Shown: positions 1 through 8,769 of the stretch, in pieces
Position numbering within the stretch: position 1 is the stretch's first letter
Layout: the number at the start of each line of letters is the position of its first letter
From: Shewanella canadensis
GTDB taxonomy: Bacteria; Pseudomonadota; Gammaproteobacteria; Enterobacterales; Shewanellaceae
Assembly (NCBI RefSeq): GCF_003966225.1
Contig: NZ_RXNU01000005.1
Span: forward strand, 62,001 to 126,000
Reading direction: 5' to 3'
DNA: 64,000 nucleotides
Position numbers and translations under genes: made by a program
Notes under the pieces: model-generated
What the model was told of the DNA's origin: nothing
The model's input: only the letters and a program-made list of their open reading frames with translations
Databases searched by the model: none

Positions 1-554
1 GACCAAAACAGCACTGCTTGCATGGCTTGGGGATCGCCGAAGTACAAAACCAGATTGGCGATTGAGGAGAGCAGGAAGGAGATAGCCACGCCCGACAGCA
101 CCAAGGTTTCCACCTGGCCATCCCGGGCCATCACCACCACAACAGCGACGGCAATCAAGGAGCCTAAAAATGCACAGATGGGTAGAGGAAGAAAGGTGAG
201 TCCACCGGTTAGTGCCAAAATGGCCCCAAGCGATGCACCCGCTGAGATACCAAACAGATAAGGATCGGCGAGGGGGTTTCTGGTGACACTTTGCAGTACC
301 GAGCCAGATACAGCGAGCCCGGCACCACATACCATCGCCATCAATGCCCGGGGCATTCTGAGCTCGATGATGATGCGATCGGCCAGGATCATCTTAGATT
401 CAGGCTCGAGTAGGGCAATGATAGTACGGCCGATGGCGCCAACCACTTCCGTTAAGCTGATGTCGGCGGTACCTAGTGCTATGCCAATCAAGGGCGATAT
501 CACGGCAAGGGGGAGCAAGATTGCCAGTAAAAGATTGGGGTTAAACAGCCGCAT
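1..554 (-). CDS. btuC: FecCD/BtuC-family ABC transporter permease, partial (3' end outside window)
   Basis: Inner-membrane permease of an ABC importer for a large chelate, here probably cobalamin. Translation from the ATG at 554 gives a hydrophobic protein beginning MRLFNPNLLLAILLPLA, with several membrane segments and the family-typical RIPRALMAMVCGAGLAVSG and NPLADPYLFGISAGAS stretches. About 184 residues are present of an expected 320-350; the rest lies to the left of the window. Its start overlaps the end of the ATPase gene by 14 bases, so the two are co-transcribed and probably translationally coupled. The substrate is inferred from the adjacent btuB and riboswitch; haem or siderophore permeases have the same fold, so specificity is not proven by this sequence. 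Confidence 0.85.
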   Translation of the reverse strand, partial: MRLFNPNLLLAILLPLAVISPLIGIALGTADISLTEVVGAIGRTIIALLEPESKMILADRIIIELRMPRALMAMVCGAGLAVSGSVLQSVTRNPLADPYLFGISAGASLGAILALTGGLTFLPLPICAFLGSLIAVAVVVVMARDGQVETLVLSGVAISFLLSSIANLVLYFGDPQAMQAVLFW

Positions 555-1368
555 GGCGACCCCCGTCAAAGTGATAGGTGACCCTGGGGTGTTTGCCTTG
601 AGGATGTCTGTCTACTTCGGTTTTAACACCGTAAATGTTTTCGATGCTGGCGGGGGTTAACACCTGTGCAGGCGTGCCGCTTTTAATCAGTTTTCCCTCT
701 CTAAGCAGAAGGAGTTTATCGCAAAAGGCACTGGCAAGATTAAGATCATGAATGCTGGCCACCACTGTGATATCTAAGTTTTTTATCAGCTTTAATATCT
801 CCACTTGATAGCCGACATCGAGATGGTTGGTTGGCTCATCGAGCAACAATATCTCCGGTTTTTGTAAAAGAGCTCTGGCGATCAGGAGTCTTTGTTGTTC
901 ACCACCGGAAAGAGACTCAAACACCCGCTCGGCTTTATCGGTCAGACCCACAAGTGATAAGACGCGGTCAATCTCAACTTTTTCAACACAGTGGTCGATC
1001 CGCTGCCACCATTTTTGCTGGTTTATCAATCCGGTCGCCAGTAACTGCCTTGCTGTCATCGAGAAACCGACGGGGGTATGCTGCAGCACGACAGCGACTT
1101 TCGAGGCGAATTCCCGGTGTGAAATAGAGGATATATTGCGGTTGTTCAGCAAAACATTGCCGCTATCCGGGCTCATGTACTTATACATGCACCGCAACAA
1201 GGAGGACTTTCCGACACCATTGGGACCCAAGATGCCGACAAAATCGCCTCTTTCGATGGTGAAGCTTAAGTCGTCGAGCACCTTCTTAGATGAGGTAGCC
1301 CAATTTAAGTGATTAACTTCCATGTGAGAGTTTGATTCTACTATTGTTGGCATTGCAGAGAGCCCCAA
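541..1368 (-). CDS. btuD: ABC transporter ATP-binding protein of the BtuD/FecE type
   Basis: Cytoplasmic ATPase that powers uptake through the neighbouring FecCD-type permease. Visible motifs are Walker A (GPNGVGKSS, about residue 49), the ABC signature LSGGEQQR (about 154), Walker B ILLLDEP (about 173) and a switch histidine in SIHDLNLAS. The length of 275 aa is slightly above the usual 250-265. The extra residues are at the N terminus, and an internal ATG at 1323 would give a more typical protein; no clear ribosome binding site decides between them. It lies 42 bases after btuB and overlaps the permease gene, so the three form one operon under the cobalamin riboswitch. The B12 substrate is inferred from that context. 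Confidence 0.87.
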   Translation of the reverse strand: MGLSAMPTIVESNSHMEVNHLNWATSSKKVLDDLSFTIERGDFVGILGPNGVGKSSLLRCMYKYMSPDSGNVLLNNRNISSISHREFASKVAVVLQHTPVGFSMTARQLLATGLINQQKWWQRIDHCVEKVEIDRVLSLVGLTDKAERVFESLSGGEQQRLLIARALLQKPEILLLDEPTNHLDVGYQVEILKLIKNLDITVVASIHDLNLASAFCDKLLLLREGKLIKSGTPAQVLTPASIENIYGVKTEVDRHPQGKHPRVTYHFDGGRHAAV

Positions 1369-1410
1369 TGTTGCGCCGGAAGTGCCGACGCAATTTACTT
1401 CTATTTATGA

Positions 1411-3261
1411 TTAAAAAGCCTGATAGCTCACGCTCAAGAACACTTGGCGGCCAGGGCTGAAGTAGTTTCGGTCTGAGATGATCTCTTCGTCGAGCAGGTT
1501 ATTTGCCTTAACGCGAAGCTGCCAGGCGTCGGCCAGCTTATAACCGATACTCAGATCGACCTGATGGTAGGCATCGAGGAAGTCGGTAACGCCATCATAG
1601 TTATAATCGCCGGCATTACGCTCTCCCTGATAGTGGTAGTTAACCAGCACGTCGAACTGAGACCAGGCGTAGCTGAGTGCATAATCGAACTCATGTTCAC
1701 TGCGACCAATCAGCTGCTCATCACTTTCGCCATCGACAGCGTCGATGTAGCTGTAACCGAGTTGGTGTTCAATATCCCAGGTGCTGTAGTTGAGGGAGAG
1801 TTCGATTCCGGTGATCTCGGCATCTTTGATATTGGCAGGCTTCCAGATATCGTAGCCATCATCATCTTTCTCGCCGGTAGGTGCCCACTGGATCAGGTTA
1901 TCAATTTTGTTTTGGTAGACACTCAGGTAACCACGCAGGCTATCGCCGTTGTAGCTGATGGTGAGATCCAGGTTTTCAGATGTCTCAGAGACCAGATCCG
2001 GATTGCCTGATCCTGGCCAGTAGAGGTCATTGAAACTCGGTGCTTTGAAGCCTGTTCCTGAACTGGCAGTCACACGCCATTGCTCATTGAATTGATAGGC
2101 CAGGCTTGCGTTGTAGGAAGTTTCGCTATCGATATTCTCAACATCGTCGTATCGAATAACCCCTTCCATCAAAAGCTTGCCTATTTGGTAGCGTGCCAGA
2201 CCATAGACGCCAAGTAGATCGCGCTCGTCGACGGCATAGTCTCCTTCGATCGATTCCTTCGACCAGTCGACGCCGCCAATGAAGGTCAGGTCATCGCTTG
2301 CCGTGTAACGGTTACTCCAGTTGAGCTGATCTCGGGTCGTTTCATATAAAGAGGTGCCCAGGCTTGGGTCGTCAGCGCGGAAGTTTTCGTTCTGATCCCG
2401 TGATTGCCCTAGAGCCAACTTACTCATCAGTTTGTCACTTTGGTACTGGGCCGCCACATTCAACAGATAGTTATCATAGTCGGCCTCATTAACACCGGGC
2501 CCGTAATAACCCATATTGTCATACTCGTAGTTACCACTCTCCAGTTGCCCAACCCAATTGAGTGTCCACTGTCTGTTGAGATTTTGTTGGCCCTTGATGC
2601 TCATGCCGATACGATCGTAACCGTCGTCGTCATCTTCGGCGTCGTTCTTGATGTCATAACCATCACTCTGTTCACGGTTAACCGTGATACTGGTGTGCCC
2701 GTCGCCGTGGTTGACGCCCGCACCCGCGGTTGCTCTCATGTATGCATCGCTGCCGTATTCGGCAGAGGCAAACCATTCACCACCTTCGAGCTTACGGGTA
2801 AATATCTGAATCACTCCCCCGATGGCATCGCTGCCCCATATTGCGGCTCTGGGGCCTTTTACCACCTCGATTCGTTCGATATTCTCAGGCGAGAGGGCAT
2901 TGAAGCTAACCGCGCCTAGAGTGGCGGAGCCAATACGAACACCATCGACCAGTACCAATACATGGCTGGAGTTAGTGCCGCGCATACTGATGGATGCCGA
3001 CTGACCTGCGCCGCCATTACGTGTAACGCTGACCCCCGGCAAGGTTTCCAATAGATCGACCACAGACTTAGGGCTGAGTCTGGTTATCTCTTCTCTTTCT
3101 ATGGTGTTGATAACGGTGAGTTGCTGATCGGGTGTGCTGTCAAATCGGTCACCAGTGACCGTTATTGTCTCAATCACCGGATTGGCTGGTACGGCCGCAG
3201 CAGCGGTAAATGTCTGGCATATAGCGATTGTTAATACAGAGAGTCGCAGTTTAAAACTCAT
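1411..3261 (-). CDS. btuB: TonB-dependent outer-membrane receptor, BtuB-type (vitamin B12)
   Basis: Outer-membrane beta-barrel receptor importing cobalamin with energy from TonB. The 616 aa protein starts with a signal peptide (about residues 1-23). A TonB box ETITVTG follows at about residue 31, then a plug domain with RLSPKSVVDLLETLPGVSV and a conserved IERIEVVKGPRA stretch. The C-terminal barrel ends in alternating hydrophobic residues and a terminal phenylalanine (VFLSVSYQAF), as outer-membrane assembly expects. The Asp-rich stretch near residue 210 (DAEDDDDGYD) resembles the calcium-binding loops of BtuB. It is the first gene after a cobalamin riboswitch and precedes the ABC genes, which supports B12 as ligand. 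Confidence 0.92.
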   Translation of the reverse strand: MSFKLRLSVLTIAICQTFTAAAAVPANPVIETITVTGDRFDSTPDQQLTVINTIEREEITRLSPKSVVDLLETLPGVSVTRNGGAGQSASISMRGTNSSHVLVLVDGVRIGSATLGAVSFNALSPENIERIEVVKGPRAAIWGSDAIGGVIQIFTRKLEGGEWFASAEYGSDAYMRATAGAGVNHGDGHTSITVNREQSDGYDIKNDAEDDDDGYDRIGMSIKGQQNLNRQWTLNWVGQLESGNYEYDNMGYYGPGVNEADYDNYLLNVAAQYQSDKLMSKLALGQSRDQNENFRADDPSLGTSLYETTRDQLNWSNRYTASDDLTFIGGVDWSKESIEGDYAVDERDLLGVYGLARYQIGKLLMEGVIRYDDVENIDSETSYNASLAYQFNEQWRVTASSGTGFKAPSFNDLYWPGSGNPDLVSETSENLDLTISYNGDSLRGYLSVYQNKIDNLIQWAPTGEKDDDGYDIWKPANIKDAEITGIELSLNYSTWDIEHQLGYSYIDAVDGESDEQLIGRSEHEFDYALSYAWSQFDVLVNYHYQGERNAGDYNYDGVTDFLDAYHQVDLSIGYKLADAWQLRVKANNLLDEEIISDRNYFSPGRQVFLSVSYQAF

Positions 3262-3434
3262 GATTAGCCTTTAATTATTTGAGTTTGAAATTTGCGGGAA
3301 AATGCGTCGTGGATGAGTCTTGTTTTGAAAGACTCATCCTTATGACGAATAGATAATAGAGGTGTGAAATATTAAGTTTTGGGAAAACCCAGACACCTGC
3401 ATCGTCTACTTGCTCAAGAAACCCGCTTGAGTCA

Positions 3435-3592
3435 ATAGTTCTTCTGGGTCGGTTTCCTGGCTCACAGCATCTAGAAACATTCCTTCCCGGTTCTACCAGT
3501 GGTAATAATGTTTCGCTCTGTTTACAGTTGCAGGTACAGCCGTGGGGTCTCACCACGTTCCCGATTAAGTTACAATAACGCCCTTAAGTCGA
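3435..3592 (-). promoter_or_regulatory. Cobalamin (AdoCbl) riboswitch
   Basis: On the minus strand the segment upstream of btuB holds the recognisable pieces of a B12 riboswitch in order: GGGAACGTGGTGAGACCCC near 3545-3563, GGCTGTACCTGCAACTG near 3525-3541, CCACTGG near 3496-3502, CGGGAAGG near 3483-3490, and the B12-box region GCTGTGAGCCAGGAAACCGA near 3450-3468. It ends about 175 bases before the btuB start. Known members of this class repress translation or transcription of B12 uptake genes when adenosylcobalamin is bound. A 93-codon open frame across it (3275-3556) is not a gene. Confidence 0.92.
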
Positions 3593-3655
3593 TGCGAATA
3601 TAACGATAATGTCATTGCTTGAATATGGCAAAGATCACACACAAAGTTTAAAACG

Positions 3656-3685
3656 AAAAAGACTGTTACTTCTTACAGTCTTTTT
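3656..3685. terminator. Perfect hairpin, bidirectional intrinsic terminator
   Basis: The arms AAAAAGACTGT (3656-3666) and ACAGTCTTTTT (3675-3685) are exact inverted complements around an 8-base loop, giving a T-run on either strand. It may be a second stop for the rnf transcript coming from the right on the minus strand, insulating the btuB riboswitch. Confidence 0.7.
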
Positions 3686-3955
3686 CAATGAGGTTTGCCG
3701 TATAGTGTTTAATAGGGTAGATTCAATCTAAACATCAACAGGTTACGTTTTTTAAGTTTCTCTTAACCGTCGACATTTCTCTTATAAGTAAAAGCGGCTT
3801 TTAGTTTTAGTTTGGTCTGAGTTTAGTCTGAGTTAATAGGGGAGAAAGCTTGATTTTTTCTTTGATTCCGGTTTTGGCTATATAATGAACAGCATGTTGT
3901 GACCGGGCATACTAATTGTTTTACTATTTGTTTTATCCTTTGTTTTACCCTTCAT

Positions 3956-3988
3956 AAAAATGCCGCTCTATTGCAGAGCGGCATTTTA
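3956..3988 (-). terminator. Intrinsic terminator after the rnf cluster (copy A of a repeated terminator)
   Basis: A 13-bp perfect stem, AAAATGCCGCTCT (3957-3969) with AGAGCGGCATTTT (3975-3987), has a 5-base loop. Read on the minus strand it ends in a five-T run, as expected for the end of the rnf operon about 150 bases upstream. The same stem occurs at 15054-15084. Confidence 0.8.
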
Positions 3989-4134
3989 GTGCTGAGGTCA
4001 ATGGGCATATAGTTGTCCTATAATGATGCACTTCCCACTCAAGCCCGAGAGTCTGGAACACTTGTTACCCTAGAACGTGCAACTGGACTAGGTACAGATC
4101 ACCAGACGGGTACGAACACTTGGAATAGACATCC

Positions 4135-4317
4135 TTACTGCTTATTCTTACATTTATCTTCATCACCGCAAGAGCAGTTTCCACCACAGCCCCGCTTTTC
4201 CACATAAGGTCCAAATTCCGGATGGCGTTCAGCAAATTGCCGTGCCAGATACTGTACTGCTACCCAGCCAAATAAGACCAACATAATCGTGATACAAGCT
4301 ATCATAAAATCAAGCAT
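4135..4317 (-). CDS. Small Cys-rich membrane protein, NqrM-like (DUF539-like)
   Basis: A 60-residue protein with one N-terminal membrane helix (MLDFMIACITIMLVLFGWVA) and a Cys-rich tail containing RGCGGNCSCGDEDKC. The layout of one helix plus a CGG..C.C...C tail matches NqrM, the maturation factor that helps place iron in the NqrD/NqrE subunits of the related Na+-NQR. RnfA and RnfE are the homologues of those subunits, so a similar role in Rnf assembly is a reasonable inference. FeoB-associated Cys-rich proteins look similar and are an alternative. The start at 4317 was chosen over a longer frame from 4353 because GGGAAG lies just upstream. It overlaps the end of rnfA by 8 bases. Confidence 0.72.
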   Translation of the reverse strand: MLDFMIACITIMLVLFGWVAVQYLARQFAERHPEFGPYVEKRGCGGNCSCGDEDKCKNKQ

Positions 4318-4900
4318 GACCACTTCCCAGTCCGGCAAAACCCATAAAGGCAAGAGATAACAAACCTGCTAACATCAGGCTCATGGTTGCACCCTGACTA
4401 ACGGTGGGAACTTTAGCCAATTCCAGTTTTTCACGCAGACCAGCCATTAACATCAGGGCGATGGTGAAACCAACACCTGCACCGAGACTGAATGCAAGGC
4501 TCTGAAGAAAGTTGTACTCTCGGAAGGTCTGGAATAATGCCAAGCCGAGAATTGCACAATTAGTAGTAATCAATGGCAAGAATATACCCAGGGCTCTGAA
4601 AAGTGTTGGGCTGAATTTTTTCACCACCATTTCTACCAGCTGAACCGCCGAGGCAATCACCGCTATATAACAAATCAAGCGCAAAAATTGTATATCAAAC
4701 TCATTGAGCAACCAATTGATGCCGAAGGCAGAAATTGAACTAACCAACATAACAAACATTGTCGCTAGTCCCATATTCCATGCGGTTTCTTTTTTTGCTG
4801 AAACACCGAGGAAAGGGCATAGACCCAAGAATAGAGCTAGCACAAAGTTGTTACTCAGAGCCGCATTGATAAAAATAAAGGTTAAAGAATCAGGATCCAT
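4310..4900 (-). CDS. rnfA: Electron transport complex subunit RnfA
   Basis: Integral membrane subunit of the ion-translocating ferredoxin:NAD+ oxidoreductase Rnf. The 196 aa protein has six predicted helices. It carries the conserved NNFVLALFLGLCPFLGVS and TTNCAILG motifs, whose cysteines in Rnf/NQR pairs hold an iron-sulfur centre between RnfA and RnfE. An AAGGAG ribosome binding site lies just upstream, inside the end of rnfE, and the genes overlap by 11 bases. Its position at the end of the cluster after rnfE follows the clostridial order (C-D-G-E-A-B) rather than the enterobacterial rsxABCDGE order. Confidence 0.95.
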   Translation of the reverse strand: MDPDSLTFIFINAALSNNFVLALFLGLCPFLGVSAKKETAWNMGLATMFVMLVSSISAFGINWLLNEFDIQFLRLICYIAVIASAVQLVEMVVKKFSPTLFRALGIFLPLITTNCAILGLALFQTFREYNFLQSLAFSLGAGVGFTIALMLMAGLREKLELAKVPTVSQGATMSLMLAGLLSLAFMGFAGLGSGHA

Positions 4901-5564
4901 GGCTAGCCACTCCTTCTACATTCAAATGAGTTTTTTCTTTGCGTTGTTTTATATACTCAAATAATAACAACCAAGCACCTAGGACAAAGAATCCGCCTGG
5001 AGGCAGAATCATCACAATCCAAGGTTCAAAATCGACGCTAAACATTTGAAAACCGAGAATAGTTCCTGCACCCAATAATTCACGGGTCACTCCTAGACAG
5101 AGTAAAGCAATGGTAAAACCTACGCCCATTCCCAGAGCATTAATAATTGCTGTACTCACTTTCTGCTTCGAGGCATAGGCTTCTGCTCTGCCCAAAATCA
5201 CACAGTTAACAACGATCAACTGGATGAAGGCTCCCAGAGCATTATATAAATCCAGACTGATGGACTGGATCAAATAATCCACCATGGTAACGAACGTGGC
5301 GATAATAATAATAAAAGAAGCAATGCGAACTTGTTTCGGGATCAGCTTGCGTAACAGAGAAACCAGAGTACTTGAAGCAACGAGGACAAATAATGTAGCC
5401 AGCCCCATTGCAATAGCATTCATAGTGGTATTGGTCACTGCCAATACCGGACAAAGACCCAGCAGCATTACAAATACGGGATTCTCTTTCCAAAGCCCTC
5501 GAGTAAAAGTATCCAGGGTGATGGTTTCTTCTTGGTTGGGTCGTGGATCCATATTTTCACTCAC
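4890..5564 (-). CDS. rnfE: Electron transport complex subunit RnfE
   Basis: Membrane subunit paralogous to RnfA, with six helices in 224 aa. Recognisable motifs are NPVFVMLLGLCPVLAVT near residue 32 and VNCVILGRAEAYAS near 118, the latter characteristic of RnfE/NqrD. It presumably shares an iron-sulfur centre with RnfA. The start used is GTG at 5564; an in-frame ATG at 5552 is an alternative, and neither has a strong ribosome binding site. The gene follows rnfG with a 4-base gap and overlaps rnfA, so it is part of one transcript. Confidence 0.94.
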   Translation of the reverse strand: MSENMDPRPNQEETITLDTFTRGLWKENPVFVMLLGLCPVLAVTNTTMNAIAMGLATLFVLVASSTLVSLLRKLIPKQVRIASFIIIIATFVTMVDYLIQSISLDLYNALGAFIQLIVVNCVILGRAEAYASKQKVSTAIINALGMGVGFTIALLCLGVTRELLGAGTILGFQMFSVDFEPWIVMILPPGGFFVLGAWLLLFEYIKQRKEKTHLNVEGVASHGS

Positions 5565-5568
5565 TCAA

Positions 5569-6351
5569 TTATTCTTTTGTTTCAGGAGTTGCTTCAGGAT
5601 TTATTTCAGAAGTTTTTCCAGGCTCTTTTTCAGGATGTTTTAGCTCATTCAAATGTTTATTGATCAATGGGATCACCTTTTGACCGCTCTGATTAATCAT
5701 TTTACCAATCGCTTTCGATGATATTGTTGCTCCCGAGATAGCATCAATTTGCCACGGTTCGGTTTTGGCACCGTGTTTTACCGTGACTATCTCATTTTGA
5801 ATAGCATCCAGATTGGCATTTAGTCTGGCATCAAGTGCTTTAAAGTTTTTCAGAAACTCAGCATCAAAAGCAATCTTATCGCCCAATCCAGGAGTCTCAG
5901 CCATCTTAAGAACTTTAATGCCCGTTACGCATTGGCAAGAGGGGTCATATCCATAGAGAATACGGATCACATCTTGATAGCCTGTTGCAGCAGCTTCCAG
6001 TGCTATTCCTCGAAGTTCATCTTTATCGTCGTAAGCCGCATAGATTTTTTCGCCCTCTAACGAAGACTCTTTTTGATCGGCATCGAGTAAAATAAGACCC
6101 TCTTCTCCCAAAAAATAATCTCTCTTAGAGCTGACATCAGACAGAACAACGGATATAGCCTTTTCAATAGCAATACGCTTATTTTCAGCAATGATTGGTT
6201 TGGTTATCTGATAAACCAGTACCACCAAAAATCCCGATAACATAGCGATACCCGCCAGCGTTCTAATCATCGCAAAACTGGGCGTATCCGGTTGTCGCTC
6301 TTCTGGTACTAGCGTTTCTTGCTGTTGCAGGGCCATATCTGAAATACTCAT
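5569..6351 (-). CDS. rnfG: Electron transport complex subunit RnfG (FMN-binding)
   Basis: Periplasm-facing flavoprotein subunit of Rnf, 260 aa. One N-terminal helix (about residues 26-48) anchors it. The C-terminal FMN-binding domain includes ETPGLGDK and SGATISSKAIG, where the motif threonine is the site of covalent FMN attachment in RnfG/NqrC. A Glu/Pro/Lys-rich tail of about 30 residues after the domain is not part of the conserved fold. It overlaps rnfD by four bases (ATGA), and GGGGAAA precedes the start. Confidence 0.93.
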   Translation of the reverse strand: MSISDMALQQQETLVPEERQPDTPSFAMIRTLAGIAMLSGFLVVLVYQITKPIIAENKRIAIEKAISVVLSDVSSKRDYFLGEEGLILLDADQKESSLEGEKIYAAYDDKDELRGIALEAAATGYQDVIRILYGYDPSCQCVTGIKVLKMAETPGLGDKIAFDAEFLKNFKALDARLNANLDAIQNEIVTVKHGAKTEPWQIDAISGATISSKAIGKMINQSGQKVIPLINKHLNELKHPEKEPGKTSEINPEATPETKE

Positions 6352-7403
6352 GATTTCCCCTTCTTTTTGCGTTGACCATAGATCCGAGGCTGCGTTACCG
6401 ATGCAATCATCGGTGACATGGCGTTGGCCACTAAAATTGCATACATAACACCTTCAGTCAGACCGCCAAACAATCGAATAATAACGGTTAAAAAACCAAT
6501 AACAGCCCCATAAAGCCAAACACCTTTAACAGTCATCGGCGACCCCACCATATCTGTAGCCATAAATACGGCTCCGAGCATTAGGCCGCCAGAAAGCAAC
6601 ATAAACTGCGGGCTTGGATAATGTTCCGGGTCCAAAAGATAAAAGGGTAACGTTGTTAGTGCTGCTGCAATGAGAACGCCGGCAGAAATACGCCAGTCCA
6701 TCATCTTGCGGACCGCTAAATAGGTTCCACACAAAAGTATTATTACAACCGATGTTTCACCCGCTGAACCTGCAACATAGCCCAGTAGCAAATCCATACT
6801 GTCGGTACTTATTTGTTCAAACTTCTGTAGCGCCAGCGGCGTAGCGCCGGTAAAACCATCAATAGCCCGTTCCTTAACCCAATCTGCTGTATCCACGGGT
6901 CTCATAAATGGCATTGCCAAGCTGGATGGAATGAATTCCAGAAAACGCCCCGGAGCAAGCGCCGGTGTCCAGGTGGTGATAGCTACAGGGAATGCCGCCT
7001 GTACAAAAGCTCGGCCGACAAGCGCCGGATTCATAACGTTATAACCCAAACCACCAAATAATGATTTGCCCAAAGCGATTGCTATAAAGCCCGCCACTGC
7101 TCCCATCCAGAGAGGAAAACCGGGTGGCAATGTCAGAGCTAAAAGCAGTCCGGTGATAACAACACTGAAATCAGTAACAGTATTTGACTTGTCTGAGAGG
7201 TGACAAAATAGCGCTTCAGTTAATAAACAGGTAACGGTAGTCACCAACATTAATGCCAAAGCACTGATACCAAATTGATAAACCGACCATGCACAAACAG
7301 GTAACAGGGCATACACCACGTTACGCATGATCTGATCAACCGTAATCATTTTTTTAAGATGTGGAGAAGTATGTAACTCCACAGGCTTAGATAACAGATT
7401 CAT
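6348..7403 (-). CDS. rnfD: Electron transport complex subunit RnfD
   Basis: Polytopic membrane subunit, 351 aa with about nine or ten helices, homologous to NqrB. The GFTGATPLAL motif near residue 184 carries the threonine that binds FMN covalently. Other family landmarks are HLKKMITVDQIMRNVVYAL at the N terminus and NPALVGRAFVQAAFP near 126. It starts four bases inside the rnfC stop, indicating translational coupling, and is followed by the rnfG overlap. Confidence 0.95.
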   Translation of the reverse strand: MNLLSKPVELHTSPHLKKMITVDQIMRNVVYALLPVCAWSVYQFGISALALMLVTTVTCLLTEALFCHLSDKSNTVTDFSVVITGLLLALTLPPGFPLWMGAVAGFIAIALGKSLFGGLGYNVMNPALVGRAFVQAAFPVAITTWTPALAPGRFLEFIPSSLAMPFMRPVDTADWVKERAIDGFTGATPLALQKFEQISTDSMDLLLGYVAGSAGETSVVIILLCGTYLAVRKMMDWRISAGVLIAAALTTLPFYLLDPEHYPSPQFMLLSGGLMLGAVFMATDMVGSPMTVKGVWLYGAVIGFLTVIIRLFGGLTEGVMYAILVANAMSPMIASVTQPRIYGQRKKKGKS

Positions 7404-8755
7404 AATTCTTTCACTTTAATTTTTCGGTTGATCGCTTTAGCGATCCTGAAATATTGCGTTAATGGAAGATTTGACGGACAAACATAGGTGCAGCATCCAC
7501 ATTCGAAGCAATCGTTGAGGTGGTAACCACCTTCCATCGTCCCATAGTCACGAACCATTGCCAGTTGACCCAACATAGAAGGATTCAAAGAAATAGGGCA
7601 GGCAGAAAGACAGGCTCCACATTTTATGCATGGGTATGCTTGGGGCTTTTCATTTTCGAAGGACTGTGGCGCTAACACTACAACACCAGATACCCCCTTG
7701 GTGATGGCTACATCAAGAGAAGCGGTAGTCATGCCCATCATCGGGCCACCCATAATGATCTTTGAAAAATCATCTTTCAAACCCACTTGTTCCAGCACAA
7801 ATCGCAAAGGTGTGCCAATGGGTACAAGATAATTGCCTGGTTTGTTGACTCCATAACCGGAAACAGTCACTACACGTTCTATTAAACCTCGACTTTGAGG
7901 TAGTAAATCGCCTAATTGGGCCATGGTTCCAACGTTATAGACTGCTACACCTATTTCAGCGGGGATCCCACCCGATGGTACTTCTTTATTTAACAGGCTA
8001 TTGATCAGCATCTTCTCCGCACCCTGGGGGTATTTTGTTTCTACCAACTCACAACTTATGCTTCCGTCTTTGGGTAATTTGCTTTGGATCATCTCGAAAG
8101 CATCGGATTTATTATCTTCAACACCAATAATCGCTCGTTTGGCAGCAACTGCTGCCATCACCATCTGTATTCCAAGAATTATCTTATCCGTATATTCGAG
8201 CATGATCCGATGATCACAGGTTAAATAGGGCTCACATTCACAACCATTGATGATTACTTTATCGATGGACATACCCTTAGGGGGGAGTAATTTTACATGG
8301 CTTGGAAATGCTGCCCCACCAAGCCCAACCATTCCTGAGTCCTGTATTGCATGAACTAGTTTTTTTGGGGTTAACTGCCAGATATCGACAGCCCCTTCAA
8401 ATAAAACTTTTTGATCCGAAGCCGCATAGGTATCAATAATGATGGCTGGCGTTTTTGGCCCCGATGAGGTCGCTACCAACCTGTCGACAGACTTAACTAC
8501 ACCAGTTACGGGCGAATGCATGGGTACCGAGACAAATCCACCAGGCTCGGCGATAGGCTCACCGCGAACCACCTCCTGACCAACGCTGACAATTGCTTTC
8601 GCGGGGGCACCCAAGTGTTGTGCCAAAGGCACAATCATCTGCTTGGCAAAGGGGAGCCGGCGGATAGCTAGCTCAGCCGTCGCTTCCTTATGAGCGATAG
8701 GGTGGATCCCGTGGCCAAAAGTCTTCCTGGTTGAAAAACGTTCCAATAGAGTCAT
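7400..8755 (-). CDS. rnfC: Electron transport complex subunit RnfC
   Basis: Peripheral subunit that exchanges electrons with NAD(H) and binds FMN, 451 aa. The central GMVGLGGAAFPSHVK and NGCECEPYLTCDH segments belong to the NuoF-like nucleotide/FMN domain. Two [4Fe-4S] motifs lie near the C terminus: CIKCGACLSACP and CFECGCCTYVCP. The length matches the short RnfC of anaerobes and lacks the long Ala/Lys-rich C-terminal repeat region of enterobacterial RsxC. It begins 14 bases after nifJ, which places pyruvate oxidation and Rnf on one transcript. Confidence 0.95.
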   Translation of the reverse strand: MTLLERFSTRKTFGHGIHPIAHKEATAELAIRRLPFAKQMIVPLAQHLGAPAKAIVSVGQEVVRGEPIAEPGGFVSVPMHSPVTGVVKSVDRLVATSSGPKTPAIIIDTYAASDQKVLFEGAVDIWQLTPKKLVHAIQDSGMVGLGGAAFPSHVKLLPPKGMSIDKVIINGCECEPYLTCDHRIMLEYTDKIILGIQMVMAAVAAKRAIIGVEDNKSDAFEMIQSKLPKDGSISCELVETKYPQGAEKMLINSLLNKEVPSGGIPAEIGVAVYNVGTMAQLGDLLPQSRGLIERVVTVSGYGVNKPGNYLVPIGTPLRFVLEQVGLKDDFSKIIMGGPMMGMTTASLDVAITKGVSGVVVLAPQSFENEKPQAYPCIKCGACLSACPISLNPSMLGQLAMVRDYGTMEGGYHLNDCFECGCCTYVCPSNLPLTQYFRIAKAINRKIKVKEL

Positions 8756-8769
8756 TATAATCTCCGGCT

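Larger units (their letters stand above)
3593..4134. other. Intergenic region between the B12 operon and the rnf cluster
   Basis: No gene is supported here. The stretch contains the btuB promoter region, two strong hairpins annotated separately (3656-3685 and 3956-3988) and the left copy of a repeated segment (3897-3992) that recurs at 15013-15089. Confidence 0.6.

Noticed and set aside
1564..2919. Long plus-strand open frames opposite btuB
   Set aside because: Low-complexity Val/Ile-rich translations antisense to a clear gene; shadows of its codon use.
3275..3556. 93-codon minus-strand open frame
   Set aside because: It overlaps the cobalamin riboswitch; the sequence is explained by the conserved RNA elements.
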